Notes: a model not told the origin generated them from the letters alone. DNA of 64,000 nt from Mytilus edulis (GCF_963676685.1 NC_092354.1:37232193-37296192); one strand, 5' to 3'; numbered from the stretch's first letter, positions 1 through 10,955 are shown. Made by a program: numbers and translations.

Positions 1-818
1 ACCAAATATATAAAAAACTTAAGTAAGTTTTTTTTTTATGTTCATTCAATAATGAAAGGGACAAAGTCAAATAATGTATCACTTTAGCAGCCAAAATGGT
101 TCAATTTCGTCAAATTAAGCTAATTATTACTGATTCATTGGCAAGTGAATTAGTCGACCTCATTTAATCCGTATTCATGTTAACTTCAATCTAACCCCTA
201 GCTACAGATTGACAACACATACATTATATGTGTACAGGTTATTTAAGGATAAAGAATGTCAACAATGGAAGCGAAACTATGGTAAATCATTTGATTACTG
301 ATTCGATCTATATAAAGTCATTCTTATATGGTTAAAAACAATGATAAAAATTAATATTAAAATCAAATAGACCTATAAAAATCCAATTCCAGATGTTGGT
401 TTATCTATTCAGATCGTTACTTATGTTTACACCTCTTATATGGTCATCCGATGTCAAACCAATAGTTAATTAGATGGTATCTGGACTAAGATACACACGA
501 ATCAAACCTACATACTAGTATCTACACCATGCTCTGTATACTGTTCATTTTACACTTTTGGTAGTTTGGATAAATTTTTTACATTGTTATAAATCAAGTA
601 TCAGAATTTGAGTCAAATCGGGGACCATGAATTTCACAGGTAGTGCCCCTTTAAAATATATATATATATCAACTTTCAGTTATTAATTTCATAATTTCAA
701 CAAATTGCATCCTTCATAAGACAAAAGTTGTTCACTTCAGTTGTTTTAACTTCTCCAGAAATTTTCTTCCCCAAAACCAAAAACAAAATAACGACAGGTA
801 TACCAATTGCAGACATAC
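1..818. other. AT-rich non-coding stretch
   Basis: I see no gene here. The stretch probably lies downstream of, or in an intron of, the minus-strand gene whose exon ends at 819. A 36-bp word at 586-621 recurs exactly at 3971-4006. A short (TA)n run lies near 655-670. Confidence 0.5.
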
Positions 819-1046
819 CTTTTTTCTTGCATTCAGCAGTACAATGGCTAGGGTCATGTGGATAATGTTTTTGTCTTCGCATCTTGTCAATCTCCTGCAT
901 AACCAGTTCTCTTGACATCTTAGTGGTCATACCCATTGTTGAAGACATACATCTTTGTCGTAGCTCATTGGCAAGTTCCCCATTTAGATAGGCACTCATG
1001 GCTTGCTTCCTCGACAAAGACTTTTGGTAGGTAGTTTTACTGTTCT
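819..1046 (-). CDS. Internal exon of an unrecognised minus-strand gene (third visible exon)
   Basis: This 228-nt open exon is bounded on the minus strand by a ttttttcag acceptor and a GTATGT donor just after a run of lysine codons. It begins with two bases that complete the single base left by the exon at 2186-2263, so reading continues without a break. The product is basic and polar, with the motifs QAMSAYLNGEL and CMSSTMGMTTKMSREL and a Cys/His cluster near its end (HDPSHCTAECKKK) that could bind metal. I do not recognise the family. The stretch of open frame beyond the donor is intron read-through. The gene model is an inference from splice sites and phase; function is unknown. Confidence 0.6.
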
Positions 1047-2185
1047 CTGAAAAAATAAACAAAAAAATTAAATTCATTTATAGGGAAAATTTACTTATCT
1101 AAACAGATAGTAAAGGTGGCATTTGTGTCTTATACCATCTTGGAATTTAAAGAAACGGAAAAGTTTGGTCTACATATTTGAAGAAACGTGAAATTTTGAG
1201 AGTTGTTTGTAATTAATGCAAAAGACTTTCAACATAAATAAAGAAAATTATGAGAACAGTTAGATACAGTAGATACAGAAAGTCTTATCACTTAACCAAT
1301 TTGGATATGTAGCAACAAAACAAGTTTGGTTACCCCATTTTTCATTTTTCTTGGCTGAAAGCATGTAATTAGAGCAATCTTCCAACATTTATTATTCAAG
1401 TTCAGGTTTTATTTCCTTACCACACAAAATTGATTATTCATGCATACACAATATATTATTATATATGTATAAAATTATCACATTTCATATTTGAAAAAAA
1501 AGCACAAAAAAACTATCATTTTGACAAATTCAATCAATTTCATTTAAACTATCCTAGCCACTTACATATAATGCATATGTTGTCTGTCCAGAAATATGGT
1601 TCAGTTACACTGGGAGTGAAAAACTGATTACTATTGTATACATCAACTCTTAAAAACATTTCAATTTTTACAGTTTTTTAAAAGAAAATATTATAATTCT
1701 AGTGACAAGAGGACAGTTCAATAGCTAATGTGTTTGGCATGAGATACCAATATTACTCAAGACCAAGCAGAGGGCAATATTAGATTTTGTAGGGAACACT
1801 GTCGACTGGCAAATAGACTGTGAAATAAACTAACTTTTCATATAGAAAATAACTTACCGAGTTATAATATTTTTCATGCACAGCTGTGACTAACATTAAA
1901 ACATCAGGTAAATCAGTACAACTCATTAACAAGAGGGGAGGCATGAGGGGTCCTGATCCTGTAATCCTGGGCTGTAAAACATGCACCACCAATTCAAAGA
2001 AATTTAAATCTCGAAATCACAGAATTCAAAAAAGAATTCGTGCATTCCAAAACCAAGGGTCAATCATGAACTCTGCAGCTAAAATACATTTATCACTTTA
2101 TCCCTTTATAAGGCTAAACCCTATCAATCTCATTAACCAATAAATTGTCAAAAATACAACAAAATACACAGGATTTTAAATTTAC

Positions 2186-2263
2186 CTCCACTATCGTTAC
2201 AAGGGGCGTCATCATCTTTCAAGTCTTCCTGTGTGGAGTCTTCTGAGGAATCAACATCAGAAG
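2186..2263 (-). CDS. Internal exon of the same unrecognised gene (second visible exon)
   Basis: This 78-nt exon has a minus-strand acceptor (ttttcag) and a GTAAAT donor. It is read in the frame set by the exon at 3103-3215 and encodes an acidic, serine-rich linker (DVDSSEDSTQEDLKDDD). Both ends are phase 1, so it could be skipped without a frameshift. It is too short to be found by ORF length, and the evidence is splice sites plus phase agreement on both sides. It probably forms a disordered link between the two flanking conserved-looking segments. Confidence 0.55.
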
Positions 2264-3102
2264 CTGAAAATGTTATATTATATATGAAAGCTTAAAAGAA
2301 TAGTTACAAGTTGTATACCTCATAGAGTAATTCTTGTGTGCCAAGCTGAAGCCTACTTATGAAACATGCTTAATATAGAACAAAAGAATTTAAGCGTTCT
2401 GTTAGACAAGGTGATAATTGCTTACTGTAATGTGCACTATAGTAACACAATTTTCACAAGTTAATAGAAACAAATAAAATGGGAATTTCCTTCTCACTTA
2501 CAAAGTGTTTAACTTTAAAAACACCATTTGCATAAGTTTTCAATTACCTATGACATAGTTAAGCAGAACAACTAGGTGTCAAGTTGAGGACATGAGTATG
2601 TATTAAGTTGAATGAAGAAAATGACACCCTCAGAAAATGTACACACCAAGAATATTTGATACATTGTATTGCTTCAGATTCTATCCTTTACATATATCTA
2701 AACCTCTTTATAACATAAAACAATCACTGTACTAAAAGATGAAATATATCTGTGGCAGGTGAAATACCTATCTAATGAGTAAGTGTGTTTGAAGAGCTAT
2801 TTCTTTACTAAAGTACTTGACGACAGTGTTTTGAGTTGGATGATGAAAATGCAGATCAAATGCAGAACTTTGAACAAAACTTTTTGATTGTGATAACTAT
2901 GGTTTATTCAACCACAAAAAAAAAATCTAGTCTGCCCTTCCATGATTTATTTCATTTGATTTTTTTTTTAATGTTTAGGAATTACCAAAAATTACACTTG
3001 AATTACTATCAGACAACAGTTTTCAGTTACTTGATGCTCATTAGCTAGTATCCTAATACTTCGATTTTATTTATGTTCAGTTATCTAAATTTACTGTCTT
3101 AC

Positions 3103-3215
3103 CTTGATCTTCAAACTCCTTGATCCATTCCATGTACTTTATACCATTGGCAGTCTCATTGAACACTGAGGCATATATCTTACTGAATGCATGATGAGAA
3201 ACAAATGCATGGTTT
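3103..3215 (-). CDS. Internal exon of the same unrecognised gene (first visible exon)
   Basis: This 113-nt exon runs from a gtttcag acceptor to a GTAAGA donor, phase 1 at both ends, and joins in frame to the exon at 2186-2263. The product has an amphipathic look (SHHAFSKIYASVFNETANG, then YMEWIKEFEDQ). Further upstream exons should lie at higher coordinates but I could not find them with confidence; repeats occupy much of the next 2 kb. No family is recognised. Confidence 0.55.
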
Positions 3216-4079
3216 CTGAAACATGGGGAAACAAAATGGTTTTTAATTAGAATTCTGTACAACTGACAATAAAGTTGTATTAAAATACATACAAATAATG
3301 TCTTCTTAAATTTCTAAGGTACATCACCAAATGATTCAAACTGTGTTTCAACATTTCTCATGTTCATTTGTAATACAGCACAAACTGATATTCCCATTGC
3401 ATATATATAAAATAATTTTATCAATTAATCCAACACTTCAACTATTACTTTCAATAGTTCCTCAAATCCGATTGCAAATATTTGCACCTGTCCTAGGTCA
3501 GGTATGTCATGTACTGCAGTCATCTTTTTTTAGGTAATTTATATGTGGTCTGGTTTATAGTTTTTTATATAGATTAGACTGTTGCTTATCCCATTCTGAA
3601 TTGTTAAATATGAGAGATTTTTAGGCCCTTTACAGCTTGTTGTTTGGTGTGAGCAATTGCTCTGTGTGGAAGGCAGTACATTGACCTATAATCGTTTACT
3701 TTTATAAAATGTTATCTGGACAGTTGTCTAATTGGCGCTCACAACACATCTTCCCATATGTATTGCACAGATTTTTGGACATTATCAATTAATAAGTTAA
3801 CAAATACAAGGTAGACTACTAATGTCATATTCCATGTCTCAAATGTTATGCTAATATTTTTTTATCAATTATCATTTAATCCTGTACTATATACATAAAT
3901 ATATATATATAATTAAGTCCTTCCCTAGAATGATGTGCACATTTTTTGTCAATTAATACAATTCAAATATGTTATAAATCAAGTATCAGAATTTGAGTCA
4001 AATCGGCTTTTTGTGCTCTTATATCCCAGAAACCTGCCTTTTAATACTAAACACCTAATTGGGTTAAGGAGAAGCAGAT
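3216..4079. other. Non-coding stretch
   Basis: No coding signal is seen. It contains (TA)n runs near 3900 and the second copy (3971-4006) of the 36-bp direct repeat also found at 586-621. Because the two copies bracket the minus-strand exons, they may be remnants of a short dispersed repeat. Confidence 0.4.
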
Positions 4080-4634
4080 ATGTCTGTATTATCTAAGCAC
4101 TATGAATCTGCTTTAGTTGAAACATACAAAAAAGACTCCAAACAACGGCAACTCCAATTCTTGATGGACCAAAAAATTGTCGCAGAATTTCATAGTGCAT
4201 GTTTTGAAGGAAATGAGGGAATCGAACACTAAAAAAATGGAAGTAGCAAGGGACGTTCTGAAACATTTTGAAAAAGAACTAGTTCTGAGTGATATCTATG
4301 AAAACTTGTACCCGGTGTACATGCTTTCACAAGTGAAATCATTAATACAGCTTGTGTAGATGAAATGCGTCAGCCAGTTGAAACTGGTAAATCAACAGTC
4401 TAATCTATATATTAAAAAAAACCATATGAACCCCCATAGACAAATTACATACAATCCTCCCTTAACCAAGGTGTTTTTAAAATGAAGCAGGTTTAACATG
4501 TATTTTATTCATCAGTGAAGTTATGATTGCTTTTCGTGTTAATGTCATAATTATTTTTCTTTATCTTCTAAATTTCAGTTTCCGAAACAGTGAAACAGAT
4601 TGAGAAGCCTCTGTCTGAAAAAAAGTGTACATAG
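4080..4634 (+). pseudogene. Small two-exon gene, or pseudogene, with compensating frameshifts
   Basis: An ATG at 4080 opens a coding-like frame (MSVLSKHYESALVETYKKDS). Around 4190 the coding signal moves to another frame (MEVARDVLKHFEKELVL), and near 4315 it returns to the first (AFTSEIINTACVDEMRQ). The exon ends at a GTAAAT donor after 4386. The next exon starts after tttcag at 4579, joins in phase and ends at TAG 4632-4634. The predicted product is a helical, charged protein of about 120 residues with no family I recognise. The insertion and deletion cancel, which fits either an old pseudogene or two base errors in the assembly. Confidence 0.45.
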
Positions 4635-4644
4635 TCGTAAGAAA

Positions 4645-4700
4645 CGGTCGGGAGAAGACCAAAAGTGACCATATTTCTATACCCCAGTCACCTTTGGGGG
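4645..4700 (-). repeat. Fragment of the CAAT-tailed SINE (head end)
   Basis: The stretch from cggtcgggagaagacc to cacctttggggg matches the head of the SINE seen complete at 46091-46510 and 52574-52977. It lies directly beside the Penelope tail at 4712. Confidence 0.75.
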
Positions 4701-4707
4701 TCGATAC

Positions 4708-5105
4708 GGTTGTAAAAGAGGGACGAAAGATACCAAAGGGACAGTCAAACTCATAAATCTAAAACAAACTGACAACGCCATGGCTAAAAATAAAAAAGAC
4801 AAACAGAAAAACAATAGTACACACGACACAACATAGAAAACTAAAGAATAAACAACACGAACCCCACCAAAAACTAGGGGTGATCTCAGGTGCTCCGGAA
4901 GGGTAAGCAGATCCTGCTCCACATGTGGCACCCGTCGTGTTGCTTAAGTGATTACAAATCCGGTAAATAGTCTAATTCGGTAGGTCATATTCATGAAAGG
5001 GAAGGGGATTGTAAGGAACATATCCGATATCATTTGTGAAACGGTTATTCCATAACGGTCAACCAACTCGTGATGGCGTCTGTAAGATACGTTTGTAAAT
5101 GGTGT
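4708..5105 (-). mobile_element. 5'-truncated Penelope-like element, 3' tail
   Basis: This matches, almost base for base, the 3' end of the full Penelope-like element at 42058-44701: first the 3' untranslated block (agagggacgaaagatacc to the tgtggcacccgtcgtg motif), then the sequence corresponding to the last codons of its reverse-transcriptase frame. Compared with 42356 there is a deletion of about ten bases (the gttacgacg segment), and homology stops near 5100. A truncated copy of this kind is typical of incomplete target-primed reverse transcription. The long open frame on its minus strand is not a gene. Confidence 0.8.
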
Positions 5106-5374
5106 ATTTTTTTAAAAACAAATATTTTGTCTCAAAGGAAAGCCAAGTGTAATGAAAAAAATATCAGATACTATTTAGTGAACATAGGGCGGCCAGTTTA
5201 TTAAATTCATGTATGATGTAACCCAACAATTGCCGGTTAATTTTGAAATGGCATAATAATTTTGTGATGGGTTGGTTAGAAGCTTTCTAAACCTGTGATG
5301 ATATCATGGGTATCAGGATAGGTAAAAATATTATGTAATGTTGTATTGCTACTTTTTTCATTATCAGATGATAG
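5106..5374. other. Non-coding stretch
   Basis: No feature is seen. It ends in a pyrimidine-rich tract and acceptor at 5361-5367, just before the CIDE-N-like exon. Confidence 0.35.
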
Positions 5375-5521
5375 ATGTTGGTTGAGGAAGACGGGACAGA
5401 GATAGATGCGGAGTTCTTTGAATTATTACCTAGTTATACACTTTTAATGGTTATAAAGGCAGGAGAAGACTGGAATCCGGTACCTCAGCCAAATACATCC
5501 CAATCAGCAAACCTTCTCTGA
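5375..5521 (+). CDS. CIDE-N-like exon (partial)
   Basis: From ATG 5375 the frame encodes 48 residues containing VEEDGTEIDAEFFELLPSYT followed by LLMVIKAGEDWNP. This is the second half of the CIDE-N fold as I know it (EEDGT-x-ID, then F-x-x-LP-x-x-T-x-L-M and a W near the end), the domain that mediates contacts in DFF/CIDE proteins and in several invertebrate proteins. An acceptor (ttcattatcag) lies at 5361-5367, but the bases between it and the ATG contain stops in this frame, so the exact exon start is unclear. The first half of the domain is not found, and a dispersed repeat begins soon after. The exon may be a remnant. Confidence 0.5.
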   Translation: MLVEEDGTEIDAEFFELLPSYTLLMVIKAGEDWNPVPQPNTSQSANLL

Positions 5522-5559
5522 ATAATGGTTTGTATAATATTAATTCGGAAATAAATGTT

Positions 5560-5815
5560 GCCATTTTTATAAATTTCCTGTTTATTAAACTTTAAAATTT
5601 TTGAAAAACTAAGGATTTTCTTATTCCAGGCATAGATTACCTTAGCCGTATTTGGCACAATCTTTTGGAATTTAGGATCATCAATGCTCTTCAACTTTGT
5701 ACTTGTGTAGCTTTATAAATATTTTGATATGAGCGTCACTGATGAGTCTTATGTCGAAGAAACGCGCGTCTGTCGTTCTAAATTATAATCCTGGTACCTT
5801 TGATTACTATAAGGT
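5560..5815 (-). repeat. Dispersed mussel-type repeat with acgcgcg motif
   Basis: It shares the ordered words gcgtcactgatgagtc, aaacgcgcgtct and cctggtacctttga with copies at 7622-7975, 18755-18935 and 29510-29690. Orientation is arbitrary and is given opposite to the copy at 7622. The minus-strand reading frame across it is incidental. Confidence 0.7.
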
Positions 5816-6249
5816 AGATCGGAGCATTTTGAAAATTTGAAATGTTTTCCAGGTTCCATGGCATGGCGGTGATATACCCAAAACAAAAAACTGCACATGC
5901 TGGTTAACATCATGGTTTAGTTCAATAATGATAACTTCATACAATTTCAACATATGAGCTGGGAAAAAAGGGAAAGAAAATTAAATACTAGAAAAAAATT
6001 GATTGATTGATTGTTGGTTGCTTAAAAAAAAGGGTAGTAGTCATTGCTAGTACAAGTTTTTTTTAAGTAAGTTCAACCTGAAAAATTTCTTTAGTATACA
6101 TACTGAAGTCGTCATTATTGAGAGCCAAAATATCAGCCAAATATCTAAAAGTATTATTAAATTTGTCTACCAGATGTTGTTTCGATGGGTCTTTGCTTAT
6201 TCTCGTCATAAATACACTTATTTACCTTATATTAATATTTGAAATTTTT
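5816..6249. other. Non-coding, with a tiny SINE tail
   Basis: No gene is seen. Bases 5998-6025 (gattgattgattgttggttg and the cttaa that follows) match the tail end of the CAAT-tailed SINE, reversed. Confidence 0.4.
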
Positions 6250-6510
6250 ATGCCCCAACGACGATAGTAGAAGGGGCATTATGTTTTCTGGTCTGTGGCT
6301 CCGTTCGTTCGACCGTCCGTCCGCATGTTAAAGTTTTTGGTCAAGGTAGTTGTTGATGAAGCTGAGGTCCAATCAACTAGAAACTTAGTACACAAAAACA
6401 GCCCTTGTCTTACCTTGTCCTTTAAAAAAAGAAAAAAAAATTGGTGTAGTTCTCTCCTGCAAAGGGGAATATCAAACAAAAATGTGCGCCAAGTCAAAAT
6501 AACTTAGACA
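6250..6510 (+). repeat. Dispersed repeat with GGGGCAT hairpin head (5' part)
   Basis: It starts with a short inverted pair (tgccccaacgac ... agaaggggcat), then ggtctgtggctccgttcg, a run of gtccgtccg, and aagtttttggtcaaggtag. The same order, reversed and longer, occurs at 24231-24682. It appears to be a non-autonomous dispersed repeat. Both ORFs across it are incidental. Confidence 0.65.
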
Positions 6511-7380
6511 GCAACCACTTGGTGTCTAGCGGGGTATGGATTTCAATTTAAGCATTAAATATAGTGGCAGTGAATTTTGTAAATCAGCAAGGTTTTTATC
6601 CTTAAGCTGTGTATACATATCCTTGCATATGAAAATGTACCTGTGATGCTCACAATTTTACATCTAGCAACTAGATGAAAACAACACAAGTTCAAAATCT
6701 AGCATATTAGTTTTTGATTAGCTGGTTAATTTGACCATAGGAAACACATAATTTGATTAGCTGAACACAATTGTCTGTCTTCCCCTCGGAACAGTTCTTA
6801 ATATGGAACAATGATATTTTTCGTGATGGTTTTCACAATTGACCTTAATTTTAATATTTCAATGCAAAGACGTTTTATTAAACCTTCTAGATAAGAGTAA
6901 AGAGAATTACCCCTGGCGAACGCACCGTACTATATGGGTTAAACTCAGGACAAATAGACAAGGGCGAACATGTAAACAGGGCGAGTCGACCCGATACCAT
7001 ATTCACTTTTGCGACTACAAATATCTTCATTAAACACATACGGTTACAAGTAAACAAATAACGTTTATATAGATGAAAAGAAATCTAATAATTTACATGA
7101 ATAAAACGGTATATATCTACGATAGTGATTGTTTTTCAATCTTAATTTAAACTGAATGATTCAAATGCTTACTCGCGAGTTAAAAATCTGAGTCAAGAAA
7201 CGGAAGATATTATGAAATTTTAGTACAAAGAAAGGGATGCAACAAACAACCTGGTAACGGTTCAATATTTTTAAGCCGGCCCCATACGCCGTCAAAAGAC
7301 TTGAAGTCTTTTCCCACCAAAAGTGTGATGTAATTTACTGCTTTTTTGTAAAATTCATAATGCTGTTGTTGGTCAAAGGT
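6511..7380. other. Non-coding stretch
   Basis: Nothing is recognised apart from AT-rich sequence. A short ORF at 6839-7033 has no domain signature and was not accepted. Confidence 0.4.
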
Positions 7381-7620
7381 TACATCTACTCCAATTATAT
7401 ATTAACCTTAAAATACTTCTTATACAATTGTCAATACATATCAGAAGATTATCTTGATCAACTGACGTATTTAAGGTAACATCAAATACAATTATAAAAA
7501 AGTTGTCAATTTAACAGTAAAATGTGCAAAAAAGCAATACACTTATGGTAGGTAACGCTTTACAATTTGAATTAGAATATGGTCGATTTAAGGTAAATTC
7601 CAAATGAATTACCAATAAAT
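7381..7620 (+). repeat. Dispersed copy of an AT-rich satellite-like unit
   Basis: The words acaattgtcaatacatat, attatcttgatcaa, tttaaggtaacatc and acagtaaaatgt appear in the same order as in the array at 33880-34900. This is a single isolated copy. Confidence 0.6.
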
Positions 7621-7621
7621 A

Positions 7622-7975
7622 GTTATCAAAGGTACCAGGATTACAATTTAGTACGCCAGACGCGCGTTTCGTTTACATTAGACTCATCAGTGACGCTCAT
7701 ATCAAAATATTTATAAAGCCAAAACAAGTACAAAGTTGAATAGCATTGAGGATCCAAAATTCCAAAAAGTTGTGCCAAATACGGCTAAGTTAATCTATGC
7801 CTGGGATAAGAAAATCCTTAGTTTTTCAAAAATTCAAAGAAATATATAAAAATGACCACATTATTGATATTCATGTCGTTGACTACTGGGCTGGTGATAC
7901 CCTCGGGTGATTGACCCAGTGGTGTAAATAGTTCTCAAAGGTACCAGAATTACAATCCAGTACGCCAGACGTGGT
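7622..7975 (+). repeat. Dispersed acgcgcg repeat with internal direct repeat
   Basis: The unit begins caaaggtaccaggattacaa, carries gtacgccagacgcgcg and ctcatcagtgacgctc, and contains a stretch shared with 5560-5700. The opening block of about 45 bp recurs at about 7929-7975, so the copy is one and a bit units of a tandem arrangement with a period of about 305 bp. Confidence 0.7.
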
Positions 7976-8283
7976 TGCATTTAATGAAACTGTGGCAATT
8001 TCTTATTAAAGGGAAATCAAACTATTCATACTACTAATAATAATTCATTGAAATTTTGCATGTGGACAGATCTTACTTATTACAATATTTTAGGCGAAAA
8101 AAAGTTTGGGGTCACTTATGTTGTTTTTGAGAAATGACGTCATCAAAAAATAAAGAATTGCGTTATACCGTAACATAGAAATAGCTCTATAAAATGCTAA
8201 TAGAAGGCAAAATTATTAAAAACCGATGTTAAACTGGTTTAACTAACACAGTTATTTTTAACTTTTACCTTATACACATTTAT

Positions 8284-8988
8284 TAGGGCCCCGCCTTTAG
8301 GCGGATAGCCCTATAGTGATCAGTCTGTCCGTCCGTCCGTCCGTAACACTTTCGTGTCCGCTCCATATCTAGAGAACCATTATGATTTCATACTTAATAC
8401 TTAACATGATTATAAACCAACACCAGAGGGTGTGTCATGTTGTATGTACAACTTCCTAGGTCAAAGGTCAAGGTTTAAAACTTTGGTTTCAGTTGACAAC
8501 CCCGTGTCCTGTGGTGAAGATCGTGTCCGCTCCATATCTAGATAACCATTATGATTTCAAAGTTTATACTTGACATCCATTTTAACAACCATCAGAGGGC
8601 GTGTCATGATGTATGTACAACTTCCTAGGTCAAAGGTCAAGGTCAAAAACTTTGGTTTCCAGTTGACAACCCGGTGTCCTGTGGTGAAGATCGTGTCCGC
8701 TCCATATCTAGATAACCGTTATGATTTCAAAGTTTATACTTGACATCCATTTTAACAACCATCAGAGGGCGTGTCATGATGTATGTACAACTTCCTAGGT
8801 CAAAGGTCAACGTCAAAAAAACTTTGGTTTCAGTTGACAACCCTATGTCCTGTGGTGAAGATTGTGTCCGCTCTATATCTTGAGAACCGTTATGATTTCA
8901 AATATTATACTTGACATCCATTTTAACCAACACCAGAGGGTGTGTCATGATGTACGTACCACTTCCTAGGTCAAAGGTATGTCTGTCT
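8284..8988 (+). repeat. 172-bp tandem repeat with GGGCCCCGCC hairpin head
   Basis: A head made of gggccccgcctttaggcgg and a (GTCC)n run is followed by nearly four units starting at about 8353, 8519, 8691 and 8864. Each unit carries gtgtccgctccatatcta, atgatttcaaagtttatac, agagggcgtgtcatgatg and acttcctaggtcaaaggtca. Units two and three are nearly identical. No coding potential is seen. Confidence 0.8.
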
Positions 8989-9044
8989 ATATATATATAC
9001 AACTCGTCTAAACATCAACCCAACAATGTTAGATATATATACAG

Positions 9045-9832
9045 ATTTTATCAATGTCAATTCTTGTAGAGTCTTACATGAAGAACTACCCTTCAGCAAG
9101 GACGGCCGACATTGAAGAACTGATTGGGGAAACCCTAAAGCATGCTCCCTCAAAACCAGGACGAACACGCTATAAGGTAAGAATGCTCTTATTTCCCCCG
9201 TATAGTGCGATCTATCTTGGATTATTTCCCAAAATTATTATTGTTTATATTCTATTTTGGTTCTTTTTTTTTTTTAACTCAGTACGAAATTGTAATTATA
9301 GATATATAAATAAATTTGATGTATTTACTGTCTTCTGATTGAAAATAAAGATAATTATTTTAACCAATGTTATCAATTTTTATGGCGATACGTTGTATAT
9401 TCATACGCAAACATCTGTATACGTTGTTATTCGTATTAATATATATATCTTTGAGCCTTATTTTTGATAGACATTTATTTATAATGAATGGCAATAATTT
9501 ATTTTGAATTTATTGAACCATAAAATTAATTTTGTTGACTCTTCAAATTTAACATAATCCGCTTCGCATGATCATGATAGTCTTTTTGGACAATAAAGGG
9601 TATAAACATTAAGTTAAACTGAATATATAATCATGTGTTTTTCGAGGAGATTTGGAAAGCCACGTCTTACACACAGCTACATCTAGTATTTATTTGCAAT
9701 AATGTTAGACCTAGAACAATAATAATTTAAGTGTTCGTATTGTCATTGCAGGAACCAATTGCTAAGAGGGCAGCAGATCAAGAAATACAACTACCAGGGA
9801 CCCAGGACAACATTGAGAATAAACAAAGTTAA
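9045..9832 (+). CDS. Two-exon 3' end of an unrecognised gene
   Basis: Exon 9045-9176 (44 codons) follows an atatacag acceptor and ends at a GTAAGA donor. Exon 9752-9832 follows a tcattgcag acceptor, joins in phase 0 and ends at TAA 9830-9832. The first exon encodes SYMKNYPSARTADIEELIGE followed by a basic, Gly/Pro-rich end (APSKPGRTRYK). The second encodes a short polar tail with RAADQEIQLPGT. The pattern looks like the C-terminal end of a conserved protein, but I cannot name it. The long frame that continues past 9176 reads into the intron. Exons upstream are not visible; a tandem repeat occupies that side. Confidence 0.5.
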
Positions 9833-10010
9833 CAATCAATTCTTCACTTTTTGATATACAGGCATTATTTACTTTTCATAAAACTTTTTTTTATAAAACT
9901 TTCATGGGTTGGTATTTAGCAAAGCAGATATTATAATCAGAACGTTAACATGCTAAATGAGAAATGTATACTAATACATGTATACACTAGATGAAATAAA
10001 TTAAATATAA

Positions 10011-10215
10011 AAAAGAAGATGTGGTATGATTGCCAATGAGACTCCCCACTAGAGACCAAACGACACAGAAATTAACTATAGAGACCCCTGTACGGCCCTC
10101 AACAATGGGAAAATTCCAGATCATATAGGCAGCAATTAAAGATGGGTTAATATAAAATCATAATAGATAACAGGACTAAATTTAGTATATACGCCAGACG
10201 CGCGTTTCAAAGAGA
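10011..10215 (+). repeat. Dispersed repeat, tatgattgccaatgag type
   Basis: It contains agaagatgtggtatgattgc, ccaatgagac, agagaccaaa and tacggccctcaacaatg, shared in order with 18527-18730 and, more weakly, 21535-21680. A scrap of the acgcgcg repeat (10190-10206) is joined to its end. Confidence 0.7.
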
Positions 10216-10560
10216 CAGGAGCAACATCCCCCTATAGAGTGACATAAATGATAAATGAATTTTATTTTTACAAACACTTTCAACAAATGCATTCGAATAG
10301 GCAGCGACCAAGCTATGGATGGCTGTAGGATTCCTTTCTGTTAAATCACAATTACTGAAACAGTGATTCGATTGAAACTACAAAAAAAGGTGATGATGAT
10401 GTCGAATATACGAGTTCCTTCACAGAATAACACCAACATGTATCATCTAGAGGTCACCTCATGGTCTCAAGCACAGTTGATACTATGTATGTATATATAT
10501 ATATATATATATGATCATTTTTGGGCCAATTATATAGCATAATATAAAAGTGCAAGTATA

Positions 10561-10955
10561 TTACGTCGACATAATGTGTCGTGATATTACCGTTGTTGTA
10601 ATGTCAGGGATAACGTTGTAGAAACGTAATTTTATGTCACCACAACGTTAATGTATGATGTTGTAATAACGTGATATAAACGTTGTAATGTCAGGGATAA
10701 CGTTGTAGAAACGTTATTTTACGTCACCAAAACGTTAATGTATGACGTTGTGACAACGTCGACATAACGTGATATAAACGTTGTTGTAATGTTAGGAATA
10801 ACGTTGTAGAAACGTAATTTTACGTCAGCACAACGTTAATGTACGACGTTGTTACAACGTCAAGAAAACCATACACTTTTACGTAAAAACAACGTAATAA
10901 CCTGACGTCAATGCGACGAAAACATGACATTGTCACGACGTAATTATGACGTTAC
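10561..10955. repeat. ACGT/AACGTT-rich imperfect tandem array
   Basis: The phrase aacgttgtagaaacgt recurs near 10612, 10699 and 10800, and the block is filled with AACGTT, ACGT and CGTTGT words, many of them self-complementary. The period is about 90-100 bp with decay. Its CpG content stands out from the surrounding sequence. An AT microsatellite (10495-10512) lies just upstream. No frame is open across it. Confidence 0.7.

Noticed and set aside
6279-6507. Overlapping ORFs on both strands
   Set aside because: They lie wholly inside a dispersed repeat with a hairpin head.
8284-8988. CRISPR-like array
   Set aside because: The units are contiguous tandem repeats with no spacers, in a eukaryotic genome.
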